NCBI GenBank assembly: GCA_023424275.1 | Contig: JAFAED010000182.1 | Location: 1-5,567 of the forward strand | DNA from: Pseudomonadota bacterium | Lineage (GTDB): Bacteria; Pseudomonadota; Alphaproteobacteria; Sphingomonadales; Sphingomonadaceae | DNA length: 5,567 nucleotides | Reading direction: 5' to 3' | Part shown: piece by piece, positions 5,471 through 5,567 of the stretch | Layout of the letters: the number at the start of each line of letters is the position of its first letter | Numbering within the stretch: the first letter of the stretch is position 1 | Notes under the pieces: generated by a model | What the model was told of the DNA's origin: nothing | Seen by the model: the letters and a program-made list of their open reading frames with translations, nothing else | Databases searched by the model: none | Program-made: the position numbers and the translations under genes

Positions 5471-5497
5471 GCCTCTTCCCAAAGCGGGCCCCAATGG
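5464..5497 (+). repeat. Inverted repeat spanning the tRNA-Tyr leader
   Basis: CCATTGGG (5464-5471) and CCCAATGG (5490-5497) are perfect 8-bp inverted arms with 18 bases between them. With one bulged C the stem can extend inwards (CC/GG at 5472-5473 and 5487-5488). The left arm covers the candidate -10 site and the right arm includes the first two bases of the mature tRNA. Confidence 0.6.
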
Positions 5498-5567
5498 ACA
5501 GGTGGCCGAGTGGTTAAAGGCAGCAGACTGTAAATCTGCCCGGGTTTCCGTACGCTGGTTCGAATCC
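5496..5567 (+). tRNA. tRNA-Tyr (anticodon GUA), 3' end cut by the window
   Basis: A class II tRNA read through the cloverleaf. Acceptor 5' strand GGACAGG (5496-5502). D stem GCC/GGC (5505-5507 and 5519-5521) with GTGGTTAAA-type loop. Anticodon stem GCAGA/TCTGC (5523-5527, 5535-5539) with loop CTGTAAA, anticodon GTA at 5530-5532. A 14-base variable region (5540-5553) forms the short extra arm CGG-GTTT-CCG expected of bacterial tRNA-Tyr. T stem GCTGG and loop TTCGAAT (5554-5565), followed by only CC. The missing part is the last three T-stem bases, the acceptor 3' strand (expected CCTGTCC) and the discriminator, about 11 bases, plus CCA if encoded. Confidence 0.96.

Noticed and set aside
5554..5567. 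The tRNA T-loop at the window end as a phage or island attachment site
   Set aside because: tRNA T arms are common integration sites, but the sequence simply stops here. No integrase or duplicate tRNA end is visible, so the edge is treated as arbitrary.

Overview
The window is high-G+C bacterial chromosome of alphaproteobacterial, most likely sphingomonad, type (Sphingopyxis/Sphingomonas/Novosphingobium relatives). Three things point there: an Arx-like [2Fe-2S] ferredoxin with the [11 protein letters not shown] core, a trigger factor with a long His-rich plus Lys/Ala/Pro-rich tail, and a small GC-rich inverted-repeat element between genes. The assignment rests on remembered family resemblance, not on a search. 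Coding density is very high and there is no gene-free stretch of 300 bases. No phage, transposon, CRISPR or clear defence gene is present.

Layout, left to right. (1) Positions 1-1556 (+): trigger factor gene tig, missing only its first few codons. It is followed by a perfect GNRA-capped hairpin terminator (1576-1610) that probably serves both strands. (2) Positions 1620-4145 (-): a compact four-gene run transcribed right to left: an AlkA-type DNA-3-methyladenine glycosylase, an NTF2/SnoaL-fold ketosteroid-isomerase-related protein, a GNAT acetyltransferase and a nitrilase-superfamily carbon-nitrogen hydrolase. The last three are chained by 4-base stop/start overlaps (GTGA, ATGA). (3) A 101-bp divergent intergenic region (4146-4246) holds candidate promoters for alkA (-) and the ferredoxin (+). 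(4) Positions 4247-4564 (+): the ferredoxin. (5) Positions 4570-4644: two inverted copies of a palindromic unit between convergent genes. (6) Positions 4647-5414 (-): rlmB, a 23S rRNA 2'-O-ribose methyltransferase of the SpoU/TrmH family. (7) Positions 5496-5567 (+): a tRNA-Tyr(GUA) gene, cut by the window end inside the T arm, divergent from rlmB and preceded by a TTGACA box.

How the genes relate: tig, rlmB and tRNA-Tyr are housekeeping translation and protein-folding functions. The ferredoxin is an electron carrier with no reductase or P450 partner in view. The minus-strand run looks like an operon. Its most informative part is the GNAT/hydrolase pair, which resembles a split form of a nitrilase-superfamily class that in other bacteria occurs as one fused protein. 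The region is mostly ordinary core genome; the points worth a second look are the trigger factor tail, the split GNAT-nitrilase pair, and the structured intergenic regions.
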